Shown here one piece after another: positions 22,993-34,242 of a stretch of 64,000 nucleotides of DNA. The notes below the pieces were generated by a model, which did no database searches, had not been told where the DNA came from, and worked only from the letters and a program-made list of their open reading frames with translations. Source of the stretch: Prostheceraeus crozeri (Eukaryota > Platyhelminthes > Polycladida > Euryleptidae); assembly GCA_907163375.1 (NCBI GenBank), contig CAJQUW010004580.1, positions 682,001-746,000 on the forward strand, written 5' to 3'. Position 1 is the stretch's first letter. Each line of letters starts with the position of its first letter. Made by a program: the position numbers and the translations under genes.

Positions 22993-23622
22993 TTATACAT
23001 TTAAGTGTCTTAGTTTAGTCTGAGAAGACCGTTTTTTGGAGGCCTTTACTGCTTCATTTTTTCCCTGAGAAATGTTTTTAAAATGAGAGTGGCAAAAGTC
23101 TTCACGGAGCACTGAAAGTCCATCGAGATATGTGACAGACTGCTCGATAATATGATGTTCATGAAAGTGCTCTTTAAAAAATGCTATAAAACTAGGTATT
23201 AAGGCTGCAAAACCAGACCTAAGACCATCTGCAGACTCGTACAGATGACCTCTCTCATACGTCATGAGAGAAACAAAGCCCTCCGATTCTCCTTTGGCCT
23301 TAAGAACTGCCAATTTTTGGGCGCAGACATCGCAGTTTAGTCGACGAATCAGGGATCCCACGACATAGGCCATAGTTTCGCTGTCGCAGTACCTTTCCGT
23401 GTTCACTGTCGCTGAAGTACTTGCCGTTTCCGGTTCAGCATCCAAATCTTCATTGTACGCCCCCGGAATAGCGTCAGGAAAATCTTCAGTAAGGTCGTCA
23501 GGAAGATCTTCAGGAGGATCCTCAGGATCGGGATCTGTGGCACTCATTGTGGCCAGTGCGGGTGGTAAAGCATCAGATTCTTCCTCCTCGACATTGGTAT
23601 GTTTTGTCATCCCCTTCCTCAA
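22993..23622 (-). pseudogene. P-type transposase, C-terminal fragment
   Basis: The 209-aa frame has an acidic N-terminal stretch (DPDPEDPPEDLPDDLTEDF), then MAYVVGSLIRRLNCDVCAQK, an SLMTYERGHLYESADGL segment and FFKEHFHEHHI. The same plan (YVSGYVSRS, CETCKSS, a GGLCSPTDRVY-like segment) ends the P-type transposase at 13681-16455, so I read this as the C-terminal domain of a different P-like transposase. No catalytic part is found on either side. Upstream in sense lies the left flank of the Harbinger region. Confidence 0.5.
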
Positions 23623-24041
23623 AAAAGCATTGGCTGACAGGACACGGATCGCCGCGGAAGCCTGTCGTACTGTCGGGTGATCGTTGTACCCACCTTTGGC
23701 GCGGACACACTGTTAACTCAAATCGGCCATATGTAAGGTCCGGATGAATGGTCCGATTTGTCACTATATGCGGACCTCCGAGGTCCATTTGTTATCTTAA
23801 GGTCCGTATGCTAAGTAGGGTCCGTGAAGGTCCGTAAGAAAAATTGAGCTTCAATAAGAAATTTAGTACAAATGAATGACCAAATTACGAATTTATGATC
23901 TGTTGTGTACAAATGCTGTACCTGTAGTCCCGATGGAGCGGTACGTACTAAAAAACAAGCGTTTGAGACAATGATCAGAGATTGAGATAAACAGCAAGAG
24001 CATGTCTAACAACAACACAGATTGGAGTTGACCTTAGCAGT

Positions 24042-24506
24042 CCGCGATGGCCTGGAAGCACACACGATTCGTTTATGATGCAGCAATCAAATTGTTGAAA
24101 TGAACAAGAAAGCATGTCTAATTGTTGGATTCTAGGGGATTCGGCATATCCTTTATTGACGTGGTTATTGAAGCCGTTTGATGCCCCCAATTCAACTGCT
24201 CAGAATGAGTACAACAAAAGTCACAAAAAGGCTAGAAGTGTAATCGAAAGATGCCATGGTGTTTTAAAATTGCGCTTCCGTTGCCTAACAATTGGCATGA
24301 ATTTCTCACCGGCAAAGTGCTCCAACATTATTATGGCTTGTGCCTGCTTGCACAATCTCGCAATTGAGTGCAATGTCAACGTTTTAGAAGAACTTGATTA
24401 TTCAAATGACGTTGATACCTCAGCATTTCATGACTCTACTGGGATCACACAAAATGGATACAATGTTCGTCAAAAAGTAGTCGAGGAAGTATTCAGCACA
24501 AATTGA
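24042..24506 (+). pseudogene. Harbinger (PIF) transposase, C-terminal remnant
   Basis: RWPGSTHDSF, with the second catalytic aspartate, is followed in frame by one TGA and then a 130-aa frame from 24114: WILGDSAYPLLTWLLKPF, NEYNKSHKKARSVIERCHG and a LHNLAIEC end. These are hallmarks of the DDE_Tnp_4 domain of HARBI1-like transposases. The N-terminal half and first catalytic aspartate are missing. The Myb-like protein at 25357-25767 lies tail to tail with it and is the expected partner in this superfamily. Confidence 0.82.
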
Positions 24507-25356
24507 TCATCCTTAGGATTCCATACTACATGTTTGAACGTACCTGTGTAGACTACTTATCATAATAATATTTTTCTTTTGGGAAACTATTGTTTTGTTG
24601 TTTGATTTCTTTGAAAAATGATATGGCATGTACGTTGTGCATGTATACGCTTGTACATGCATATACAGCCCTACATTTACATACCCGTATCTGCATGCAT
24701 GTGCATAGAAAGAGTTAGAAAATCTATTTGGCAAATAAAAAATATCGAACATTCTCTACGACTATAATGATGTCTGGTAAGTGCAAATCCACTGTTTGCA
24801 AAACATTGGATTATTATACATGTAGGCTATAATGTATCTAACCCAATCCACTAATACCAAAGATAACAATTTAGAAAAAATGATAATTCCAATAAACAAA
24901 TTTATTTCGAAAGAAGAAAGATGCAAGTTACATGTACATGTATGCAGAAAGGCTATCAAAAGGTATACAACATGTACCCTATTTCAGTATTTCCTCAGTG
25001 AAAACTTTTTTTTTTTTTCTATTTTCATAGAAACTTTAAAAGCAATTATATCTCATAAAATAATATGTACAACATTATTGTGTTCGCATGTGCTTGAACT
25101 CATTTATTTTCAATTGGTTACACATCAACGATGAAATACTGGAGAAAGAACAAAATACTTTCACATGTGCACGTAAAAAATCAGCAGCAGAGCTTAATAA
25201 CTGGCAGAAGTAATACAATTCGTCTATTTCAAAATTAGAAACATATCTTAATAGATTCAAACGTTTAAGTCCAACTTACATGTACAAGTACATGTACATG
25301 TATGTATTATTTTCAAGCTTAATTATACACTGTACATGTACATGTAGATTGTAGGC
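24507..25356. other. Spacer between Harbinger genes
   Basis: AT-rich sequence with many ATGTAC words and no protein of recognised family. It separates the two convergent genes of the Harbinger element. Confidence 0.5.
25278..25347. repeat. (GTACAT)n microsatellite
   Basis: GTACAT units run at 25278-25306 and again at 25332-25347, with scattered single units upstream from about 24600. Confidence 0.8.
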
Positions 25357-25767
25357 CTAAATGCAAATCTTACCTTGAATACTCTCGGGTGGGATGACTC
25401 CGTAGATCATCATCTCAGTCTCATCTAGAAAATCCTCGATGTTGATGTCCTCCTTTTCACCACCGCCAGTTGTGCCTCGAGATACCCTCAACTTCTTGGG
25501 ATAATCGGCGGCCTTCTTCTTGACAGCGGCCCCGAGGTTAGACCATTTGTCCTTGATATTTTCAAGACTCCGGTTCCTGCCTCCAATCGAGTTGACCTTG
25601 CGTACCATTTCGTTGTATACAACTCTCTTTCTACGGTTAGTCACCTCATTTGTGTGAGCCGCAGTAAGTAGGGCATTGTGGTGTACAAATTCCCCCACCA
25701 GCACCTTGATTTCATTCTGTGAAAACGGTTGCTTCCTAGTTCGCTTTTGCTTGCCAGCGGCAGCCAT
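25357..25767 (-). CDS. Myb/SANT-like DNA-binding protein of Harbinger type (NAIF1-like)
   Basis: The 136-aa frame starts MAAAGKQKRTRKQPFSQNE and continues with a trihelix Myb-like fold: an EIKVLVGEFVHH helix, VVYNEMVRKVNSIGG, and NIKDKWSNLGAAVKKKAADY. This matches the Myb_DNA-bind_5 group (NAIF1), which forms the second gene of Harbinger transposons, binds DNA and helps take the transposase into the nucleus. The C-terminal end is acidic. It ends close to AAGGTAAGATTTGC, a good donor site, so further exons may have been lost or lie beyond. The frame is intact although the neighbouring transposase is not. Confidence 0.65.
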   Translation of the reverse strand: MAAAGKQKRTRKQPFSQNEIKVLVGEFVHHNALLTAAHTNEVTNRRKRVVYNEMVRKVNSIGGRNRSLENIKDKWSNLGAAVKKKAADYPKKLRVSRGTTGGGEKEDINIEDFLDETEMMIYGVIPPESIQGKICI

Positions 25768-26046
25768 GTCTTCGTCAAACGTCTTCGGTCTTGCTTTCGG
25801 TCTGCTGTGGAGCGTTCTCGCCTAGGCAGTCAGCACGTAAGCACATGCACCACATGACATGCGCAGTAAGATTTGGTTGGATAATCGTAGTGCCAAAGCT
25901 GTGATGATGCGACAGTGACGATGCATGACGATGAAAATCATGTGACTTATGACGTTTTTCATCTGACCTTCGACTGACCATGTCATCCGAATAACTGTCC
26001 GTTAGTTTAACGGAACGTCAAGTAAACGGAGCTTTTGTGACCCTTA

Positions 26047-26256
26047 TTACGGATTTAACGGAGGTTTCGTGACGCTCAACCCTGATCTCTTGCGAATTTC
26101 ACACGAGCCTGTGGATTTGAAACGTTGTAGAATTTTACCGATTGCAGATGGTGCGCACATAAGGCGTAGAGCAATTTTCCTCACAGAATATCCTTCCTCG
26201 CTCAAAATCCTTGCTTGAGCACGAATATCAGACGGTATCTCTCGTTTACGACCCAT
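26047..26256 (-). pseudogene. Tc1-type transposase, N-terminal helix-turn-helix fragment
   Basis: It begins MGRKREIPSDIRAQARILSE and goes on GYSVRKIALRL, AIGKILQRFKSTGS: the paired-like HTH of Tc1 transposases. It stops after 69 aa. The matching C-terminal piece lies 220 bp to the right on the opposite strand, so the two ends face apart. Confidence 0.75.
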
Positions 26257-26479
26257 AGTAGCGCAGAAATGAATAGAATATCCACATTTCGACTAACAAA
26301 GCGATATATTCAAAAATTTAAATGATAGATATCTATGTACAATACAGAGCAACATAACAGGACATAGTGACGTAGAACATCATTCAGTTGTGCTTCTAAC
26401 TATGATGATTTGAATGATTGCAGCATGGAAATCGATGTTACCCTTGAGAATATGAGAAATTTGAAAGTCCTGTAACAAC

Positions 26480-26732
26480 TTTGGGACAAGCAAATCCAAG
26501 TTCTCGATTGGCCAGGCAATTCGCCTGACTTGAACCCAATCGAGATTTTGTGGACTATTATGAAAAGAAGGTTGCTGCTAAGAGTCCACAGAACATCAAA
26601 GAGTTGAAGGACGCAATCATGCATGTGTGGTGCCGAGAGATTGACAGTGACCTGTGCCAAAAGTTAGTTGATTCAATGCCCAACAGAATAACACGAGTTA
26701 TTCGAAATCAAGGAAGTCATTCAAAATATTAG
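26480..26732 (+). pseudogene. Tc1-type transposase, C-terminal fragment with terminal repeat
   Basis: IQVLDWPGNSPDLNPIEILW, with the third catalytic residue, is visible near 26495-26550. The rest, KSPQNIKELKDAIMHVW to the stop, is in a second frame, so at least one frameshift is present. A Tc1-like terminal repeat follows at 26861-26884 (TAACCTGGCCAGTACTGTA), ending in TA. Catalytic aspartates 1 and 2 are absent. Because the N-terminal piece next door is inverted, a deletion with inversion, or two insertions, must have happened. Confidence 0.75.
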
Positions 26733-26884
26733 AGTCACAGTGTACTTTAGCCTTCTAGTGACACTCTAGTAGATTTACTTTTCATGCAAATAAATCGATT
26801 ATTTTTGGACATTTGTACTTTTAAATATTGAAAATTAAATGTCGGGAAAATTCCACGGGTGTCTCTAACCTGGCCAGTACTGTA

Positions 26885-27591
26885 TATTCATATTTGGGAC
26901 ACACCGGATAATTCATCACGATGCCTTACTCTCGCTGGTGACGAATTACCCGATTTCTACTGTAATTGAATTGTGATGTGAGCCAGAGCTCAAGTGCATC
27001 GACGTGGATTAAACTAGCTTTAGTCTCATCGCATCACCGCACTGGAAGTTTTCCTATAGAGAAGAGCTTAAAAACCGCTAGACATAATGTATGCATTGAG
27101 TTGTGAAAAAATACACCAGAAAAATGTCTCCACATTGAAAAAAACGAACGACAGAAAACGCTCTGTAACCGCGTGGAGAAAGTATCAATTGATTAAACAA
27201 AGTTCTGGTGTTTTTTGTCGGATTTGTGTTAGATATCCGTACCAGACATCGGGTTAGGGTTGATCTTTACTCGACTAGGGTTTCAGAAATCTTTGTACCC
27301 GACCAGACTTCACCTTTAAACTGAATACTGTATTTGATCTGCATGTTTGTTTACTCTATCGTATGTTGTATTCAAACACAATGTGTTTATCATCAAGGTT
27401 ACTTGAAAATATATTTGCTTTTTTTTATCAAAAAGTCATAGTTGTAGGCACTAGGCACTGCACGTCGGGATAAGCATGACATTTATTACGCATACATACT
27501 TTCAACCTAAAATATGAACAGGTTATGATTCGCAATATTTATTTACACTATCTATACATTATCTATGTATAACATCCACACATTTAATCTA
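26885..27591. other. Intergenic, nothing recognised
   Basis: Plain AT-rich sequence without frames, repeats or signals I can support. Confidence 0.5.
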
Positions 27592-27736
27592 CAGGGTCAT
27601 TCATATAAAACCAAAGGATTTACGAAAAAAATATTTTAGTTAATCAATACAAAAGAGTACAAAACCTACCAAACACAATTATATGCAAACACTCATTTCA
27701 TAAATCCTTTGGTCTTATATGAAATGAATCACCCAA
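27592..27736. mobile_element. Short MITE with about 30-bp inverted ends and TA duplication
   Basis: The left end CAGGGTCATTCATATAAAAC continues CAAAGGATTTA; the right end is its inverted form with a few changes and a 5-bp insert. TA stands directly outside on both sides, as for Tc1/mariner-type insertions. The 145-bp body is AT-rich and has no coding capacity. Confidence 0.7.
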
Positions 27737-27920
27737 TACATAGTTTAACGATCATATACTAAGATTTGGAATCTTCAGTTGCTATGAAGCCTAGACATAT
27801 ATCGCCATGACCTACCAACTGTATGATACTCCACTGTATTTGGAAATATCATAATATACATGTATTAGCAGTTGCTGGACATTAATTCATAAAGTTGCAT
27901 CATTGATAAAAGTATCTTAC

Positions 27921-28125
27921 TTTCTGAAATTATCACGGGTTCGTCGGAGTCCATATGATCCCTAAAGGCCTTGTATCTCTTTATCGTTGGTCGCAACTCG
28001 CACAGACCCAGAAGAGCCTTCTGAAAGGGTATTTCGACATCTTCAAATGACCCCGAAAAGAGTGAGTAGGGACTTTTTGGAATAAGCGAGTGAGCCTCGA
28101 GCATCATTATTGCTTCATGATAGAT
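27921..28125 (-). CDS. Orphan internal exon, family not recognised
   Basis: A 205-nt open stretch is bounded by a strong acceptor (GTGTTTTTTCTGTAG) and a strong donor (GTAAGATACT). It encodes IYHEAIMMLEAHSLIPKSPY, then a segment with FSGSFEDVEIPFQKALLGLC and IKRYKAFRDHMDSDEPVII. The composition is protein-like and I see no link to a known transposon family. It may be an exon of a host gene whose introns hold the surrounding elements, or of an unrecognised element. No partner exons were found nearby. Confidence 0.4.
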
Positions 28126-28433
28126 CTACAGAAAAAACACGAGATCATTCATGATTGATAAAAATGCTCCAGGACGGTGACGATCAGTCACATTGTTTAG
28201 CCCATCATATCTCAAGTTACGAAAATAATTATTAGGTTGGGGATGACTTTTACATTGTACAATGATTACATGAAAGTAATGGCAAATATTTGAATGGAAA
28301 CGTGTCTCCTGATGTCTACTGATATATTGAGATACCTTTATAAAAGAAAAGATATAACCTACGCCCAGATGAAGTCGATGTAATGTCATCACAGTGGTTG
28401 CCATTTAAAATGGTCTTCCTTAAAAATGGTTCT

Positions 28434-28700
28434 TGTCGTAGGATGTAGAATGTATGTAGGGAGAACGAGGCGTAGAGTTCACAAATTTTTATTCATCACG
28501 AGTCACGACGTACAACAGTGTGCAAGACACGTTAGCGAGGCGCAGCATACGAAAGTGTCTCAGGATTCAAATCATTTTCACTCATGATAGAATATTCAGT
28601 TCATGAATATAAACAAATCACATAGAGTAGGAAGCAATGTAAAGAAACATATTCAAATGCAATTGTACGTAAACGACTATGAATAGAGGATCACACAACA
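28434..28700 (-). repeat. 3' LTR of the gypsy element
   Basis: Direct repeat of 33336-33602, with TGT...ACA ends, preceded on the element side by a purine tract and flanked outside by GTTCT. Confidence 0.93.
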
Positions 28701-28900
28701 TCCCCTCGGCAAAGACAAAAACGTGAAAAACTATCAAAAATGTAAAACTTTATAAAACGCATCGACTATAAAACCATTGCGTGTTACACTATGACGAGCA
28801 ATCGCAAAAACACAGGTATGACAATCTTTCAACATACACACATGCTACAAACATGAAAAACATCAGTCCTCATCATACTTTAGAAGCAACATTCGCACAT

Positions 28901-31426
28901 TCAACTCTCATCTTGCTGCTGTAGTATGTATCTTCCGGGAGGCTCTCTGATGCGAGAGGGGTAACGCGGAGGTGGAATATGAGTTTCAAGATTCTTCAAA
29001 GGTTGGCGATTCTCAACAGGACGCTTTTTCGACATTCTAGATACATGCCATTTATATCCATCCGTCATCTCGTATGTGTGCTCTCCCACCCTGCGATCCA
29101 CAATCCGAGAAGAATTCTTATCGGGCAGCTTAACTGTCATCTCCTCCCCCTGAGAATATGAAGGATGATTGTACTTCCCTGGGGTGAAAGTTTGAGTAGA
29201 ACTCGGATTGGAACTAGGTGAGGACATTACTGCTGAATTGTGAGACCATCGCAGCTCATGTCCATGCAACAGGAAAGTAGGAGTCTGTTTTGTATCAGGA
29301 TGTGGTGTAGAACGATACGCAGCGACAAAATTAGCAATGTACTTGAAAAATCCACAACTTTTGTTTTTCCCGATCTCAATCTGAGCTTTTATCGTCCGAT
29401 TAAAACGCTCAATCAATCCATTTGCTCTAGCATGGTAAACAGGAGTACGAAAATGAAGAATATCATTGTTTTGCAAGAATTCGGTCACTTCTCTCGAGAC
29501 GAACTGTGGACCGTTATCAGACACAAGTGTACAAGGACAACCTTCAATCGCAAAAACAGAAACGAGGAATTTAATCACAGCATGGGAATCAATGCAAGGA
29601 GAAAAGTGTACGTATGGAAACTTCGAACTGTAATCCATCAATGTAATAGCAAAACGGTACTGCACAGGTAAATCATACATGGGACCAATAATATCAATTC
29701 CAAGGTTAGTCCAAGACTGATCAGGTACTTCAATCTTTTCAGGAACTGGACTGACAAACTTTGTCGTCTTGCTTGAAGCATTGCAATCACTGCAAGAAGC
29801 AACATGATCTTTGACATCAGCAAACATACCTGGCCACCAGTAATGTAACTTCAACTGCTCATACGTACGAGTCTGTCCTTGGTGGGCTTCATGAGCGAGT
29901 CGAAGAATATCTGCACGTAAAGCTTTCGGTGGAATCACACGATCAGGACCGCGGAAAAGAATACCTTCAACAAAGCTCAACTCATGCTTCACTGACTGAA
30001 ACTTCGAAACAATCCTCTCTTCATCCTCTGTAAGGACGCTTTCAGACAACCACTTTCGAACAGTAGTCAACTCAGAATCAACATCAGTGGCTCTTTGAAG
30101 CTCAGGTCTGCCTAGAGAAGTATCACTCAACACCGAATTCACCAAGAGACTGAGTTCATCCGTAGGCTCACAATCAATTGAAGTCACTCTCGACAAAAAA
30201 TCTGCGATGACGTTCTCAGGACCTGCTCTGTAATAGACAGTGTACGTATACGAAAGTAATCGTGCAACAAAACGACTGATTCTGGCATTCGCTTGAATCG
30301 TATCACGGGAATTGAAAATTGAAATAAGAGGTATGTGATCAGTGGCGATTTTGAAATTCAAACCCCAAAGAAAAACTTTCCACTTCTCAACAGCAAAAGC
30401 AATCGCAAGCGACTCGCGTTCAATGATGGCATAGCGCTTTTCTGCAGGTGTAAGTGTCCTGGACGCAAAGGCAATAATGTGTACATTGTGGTCAGAATCT
30501 CGTTGAAGCAAAACAGCACCAATACCTGAACTAGACGCATCAACTTGAACTTCAGTTTTTCTATCACGTTCGAAAATGCTCAGACAAGTCTTTTCTGCAA
30601 TAAGCTGACAGAGTGTATCGTACGACTTCTGGTGGGCATCAGTCCAATACCAGGTCTGATTTTTCCTAGTCAACTGCAACAAGGGTTCAATCACACTGGA
30701 ATAACTCGGAATGAACTTCGAGTAGAAAGCAGTCATGCCAATGAAGGACTTCACTTCTTGAGGATTTGTAGGAACAGGAACTGAAACAATAGACTTCACT
30801 TTTTCAGGATCAGGCTGTACTCCTGAAGCAGAAATGATGTGTCCCATGAACTTGATTTCAGGTTTGCTAATCATAGACTTGTCAGTGTTCAAAGAAAATC
30901 CTGCACTTTTCAACGCATTCAAAACACAATTCAATCTTTCATCATTCTCAGCCTGTGTACGACCTCCAATCAACACATCACCCGTGTAGGCTTGAACACC
31001 ATCACGTGTACCAAGAATCTCAGACATAATTCTCTGAAACGCACAAGGAGCACTCGCTAATCCCATGGGGATTCTTTTGTACTGATAGAGACCATCATGT
31101 GTAAGAAATGCAGTCAAGGGTCTACTGTCAGGGTGTAAGGGAACTTGTAAAAATGCATGTTTGAGATCAATGACTGAAAAAACAGAACAATCCTTCAACT
31201 TCAGGAAAACTTCATCAATATGAGGAAGAGGATGCTTATGAGTCACAATCGACTTATTCAAGTCACGAAGGTCAACACAGATGCGTAAGTTACCGTTAGG
31301 CTTTTGAACAACAACAATGTTGCTTGACCATTCACTCTCAAGAATATGCTCGATCACATCATCCTCGACTAGAGTTTTCAACTGCCCAGAGACTTTCTCA
31401 CGTAACGACAACGGTACTCTTCGCAA
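28901..31426 (-). pseudogene. Gypsy pol region (RT, RNase H, integrase)
   Basis: An 841-codon frame carries, in order, the RT palm and fingers (PNGNLRICVDLRDLNKSIV, IPMGLASAPCAFQRIM), an RNase H domain (VQVDASSSGIGAVLLQ), the integrase zinc-binding region (AHQGQTRTYEQLKLHYWWPG) and the integrase core (DIIGPMYDLP, VSDNGPQFVS, ANGLIERFNRT). It belongs to the LTR element at 28434-33602 and is treated as a fossil part of it. Confidence 0.9.
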
Positions 31427-32246
31427 TCTCTGCTTAACAGGAACAGCATCTGAACCACAGAATTAGATTCATCTGCGCGCGCTTCGGTTTCCTAGAAAGG
31501 AAGAATTGTATGTAACCTTAATGTCGAAATGGCACAACTTGCTCCTTCTCGAATGGATAATTCGTGCATCGCTTACTATTGGAAATGGCAAACAATAAGC
31601 TGTCAGCAGAGGACACCAGAGCCAGTGAGAGATGCGTGCGTGCTGTGATATCACGTCGCACACACCAAAACACACATCCCTGTCTTCGATTCAATGTATG
31701 CACTACACAGTGAGCAATGCCGAGGAGGGGATGTGAAATCATCAAGTGAACTAATTTTCGTACGCCTGCTACTTTCTTTAATAATGATCGGAAGGGTCAA
31801 CATTATGGAGAAAACTTGTGGGCAATGATCTGAAGTCTTCGAATCTGAAGGAATTTTAGCAATCGAAGCACTTAGCTGGAACTCACATCAATCCGCAAGC
31901 GACGCACGACTTTTTTTCCTATCTCTGCAAGGTATTTGGAATTCCTTCTTGCCCACTTAATAGGTTCCTCTATGTGCCGTCAGTTTCGTATTAATCACAC
32001 TTCTAGCAAACCGAAGCAGATAAACAAAATATTTAATTCTGTGATCTGAACGCAAAGTAATGTTATGAGTGTACTTCTCAACACAACCAATCTTGTTCAC
32101 AGTCACATCACTCGAAGCAAAAGGTCCACCATCTTCCCAACATCGATGTAGTTTCAATTTCTCAAAGGCAAGTATTCCAATCAAAGGTGGTTCACGCTCA
32201 CAGACGTACACTTTATCGACAAACGACAAATCGTTGTAGGTCAACT

Positions 32247-33384
32247 TCAGCCTAAAAAACCTTCAGGGCGTATGTCATTACGAGAGTAATCATGCAAATC
32301 ACGATCAGATGGAAACAAACGCCGATTTGAGAAAAAACGATTGTACAATCTTCGCGAAATCAGAGTGACGCAACTACCCGTATCAACTCCGAAACTTATT
32401 TCACATTCACGAGTAGCAATAGGCCTATCATCACTTTCACAAACAGTGGTACATTTCACTGATAAAAATCGCATGGCAGGCGTACTAGATTCAAAATTCG
32501 AACAAATGAGGCCTTTATCAGCCGTGCCTGCAGTAGTCGTATTCTGGCGTACATTTTTGAAACAAACTTTCGCAAAATGACCTAAAACGCCACATTTGTT
32601 ACACTTTTTTTGATTTGGCTGGACAGGAAGCTTCATTAGCCAAGTGACCCGCATCACCACAACGAAAACAGTATCTGTTCGAATCACTCACCGAATTTTT
32701 AGCACTAGGCCTATTGGCCGATGTATTGTTCGGTTTGCGCCTGTTTTTGAACGAATTACGCACCGCAGCCACCGTAGGAACTGGTTCCGCAGGGTTCGCC
32801 CTCGCAGATCGGATCTCACTATTGATTGTCTCAATTCGCTGAGCGGTCTCCAACGCAGACTGTAGGGTCTTCGGTTGTTCAAGTATCAATTTCTCCTTGA
32901 TGTCACACCGCAAGGACATGATCAGTTTGTCGCGCACTAAATCTTCACGAATTGATCCGTAATCACACAGATTTGATAACTGCGATACATCCGAAAAGAA
33001 CTGCATCACCGATTCGTTCTCGCTCTGGGTGCGCCGGTTGAACTTCTCCCTCGCCAGGGTGAACGATTGAGAGGAAGGGAATAATCGTATCAGTAAGTCA
33101 AATATCTCAGCAACCTTAGTTATGGTACCGGAAGCCGCACGTAGAATTTTTCTAGTATTGAAGCCGATAATATTCAATATCATTGCAACCTTCCTGGCTT
33201 CAGAAAACTTCTCAGTTCCGGCAGCGATAAAGTAAGTTTCCAACTCTTCCACGTACAAGTTAACGTCCATGATTGGTTGATCCGGTGAAGCAAGAAATTC
33301 AGGCGGCAGTCTCATTGCCTGGCCGTGGGTCGCCATGTCGTAAGATGTAGAATGTATGTAGGGAGAACGAGGCGTAGAGTTCAC
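32247..33384 (-). pseudogene. Gypsy gag and protease region
   Basis: The gag-like part (32599-33384) has a helical core with KFNRRTQSENESVMQFF and a CCHC zinc knuckle (CFRCGDAGHLANEASC). The following part (32247-32687) has a second knuckle (CNKCGVLGHFAKVC) and a retropepsin active site (VDTGS). Part of the LTR element; fossil. Confidence 0.85.
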
Positions 33385-33602
33385 AAATTTTTATTCATCA
33401 CGAGTCACGACGTACAACAGTGTGCAAGACACGTTAGCGAGGCGTAGCATACGAAAGTGTCTCAGGATTCAAATCATTTTCACTCATGGTAGAATATTCA
33501 GTTCATGAATATAAACAAATCACTTAGAGTAGGAAGCAATGTAAAGAAACATATTTAAATGCAATTGTACGTAAACGACTATGAATAGAGTATCACACAA
33601 CA
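33336..33602 (-). repeat. 5' LTR of the gypsy element
   Basis: Direct repeat of 28434-28700. The element body starts directly to the left, with a TGGCGACC-type primer-binding site. GTTCT lies outside to the right. Confidence 0.93.
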
Positions 33603-33629
33603 GTTCTGGAAGGCATGATCAATCACACT

Positions 33630-33990
33630 TTTTTAGGAAATGCCTTAAAATGAAATTTGAATAGCAGGAACGTACTCAGCAAAATATCTTCTGTGAACAA
33701 GTTCACAGAAGTCAACCCATCGAAGGGTCAGTGGCACGAAGCGTTGGTTTTACTCGTATTTTACTGTAAATAATTATTTTAACTTTTGGTCAACAAACTC
33801 GTACAAGGAGAGAAAGTGAATTTTTCACCATGACTATAATTAAATCAGCTTACATTGAAACTGCAGAGACAATTGACTTTCCGGCTAAAATATAGGCAGG
33901 GACAGGTTTTAGATGTTGCTGAGAAGGTTCCAGCTATTCAAATTTCATTTCGAGGCTTCGCCTGAGGTAGTATTGCTACAGTCCTGAAAA
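33630..33990. mobile_element. Diverged copy of the foldback element at 50180-50560
   Basis: The right half (33866-33990) aligns by eye with the right arm of the foldback element: TTTTAGATGTTGCT, ATTTCAT, GAGGCTT and AAAGACCATTTC in the same order. The left half (33640-33695) gives the inverted counterpart (GAATAGCAGGAACGT, CAGCAAAATATCT). The middle differs. It has no coding capacity and follows directly on the gypsy insertion. Confidence 0.55.
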
Positions 33991-34017
33991 GACCATTTCA
34001 AGACACCATCACAGTAC

Positions 34018-34242
34018 CGTAAAGTCGGGAGAGTTCGGACACTTTCTAGATTCAAAGACGTCTGTAGAAAAACATAATCGCTTTTGAAAATAACTTTTAT
34101 GGGTATTGCAACGATAGTAAGGGAAGGAATAGGCCCTATTATTGGGTATCTGATGAGTATTTGCGTTACTTATTTCGCTGTAGTTTTTCAAAAAGAAGTT
34201 GGTGTCCGAACTCACCCCACCAGCCGGGCGAGTTCGTACACC
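34018..34242. repeat. Possible MITE with GAGTTCGGACAC inverted ends
   Basis: GAGTTCGGACAC near 34030 is found inverted near 34200 as GTGTCCGAACTC, and the flanking bases pair partly. No target duplication is visible. Otherwise the region from 33991 to 34775 shows only AT-rich sequence. Confidence 0.3.

Larger units (their letters stand above)
28434..33602 (-). mobile_element. Ty3/gypsy LTR retrotransposon, fossil, nearly complete
   Basis: The element is 5,169 bp, with 267-bp LTRs at both ends and a 5-bp target duplication GTTCT. Order in sense is 5' LTR (right), primer-binding-site region, gag (32599-33384), zinc knuckle and protease (32247-32687), pol with RT, RNase H and integrase (28901-31426), purine tract GAGGGGA and 3' LTR (left). 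RT before integrase and a chromodomain-free end fit Ty3/gypsy. The two LTRs differ at only about six positions, so the insertion is young. The coding region is broken, about two or three times by eye. Confidence 0.93.

Noticed and set aside
29240-31060. Plus-strand frames within 28901-31426
   Set aside because: Antisense shadows of the gypsy pol region.
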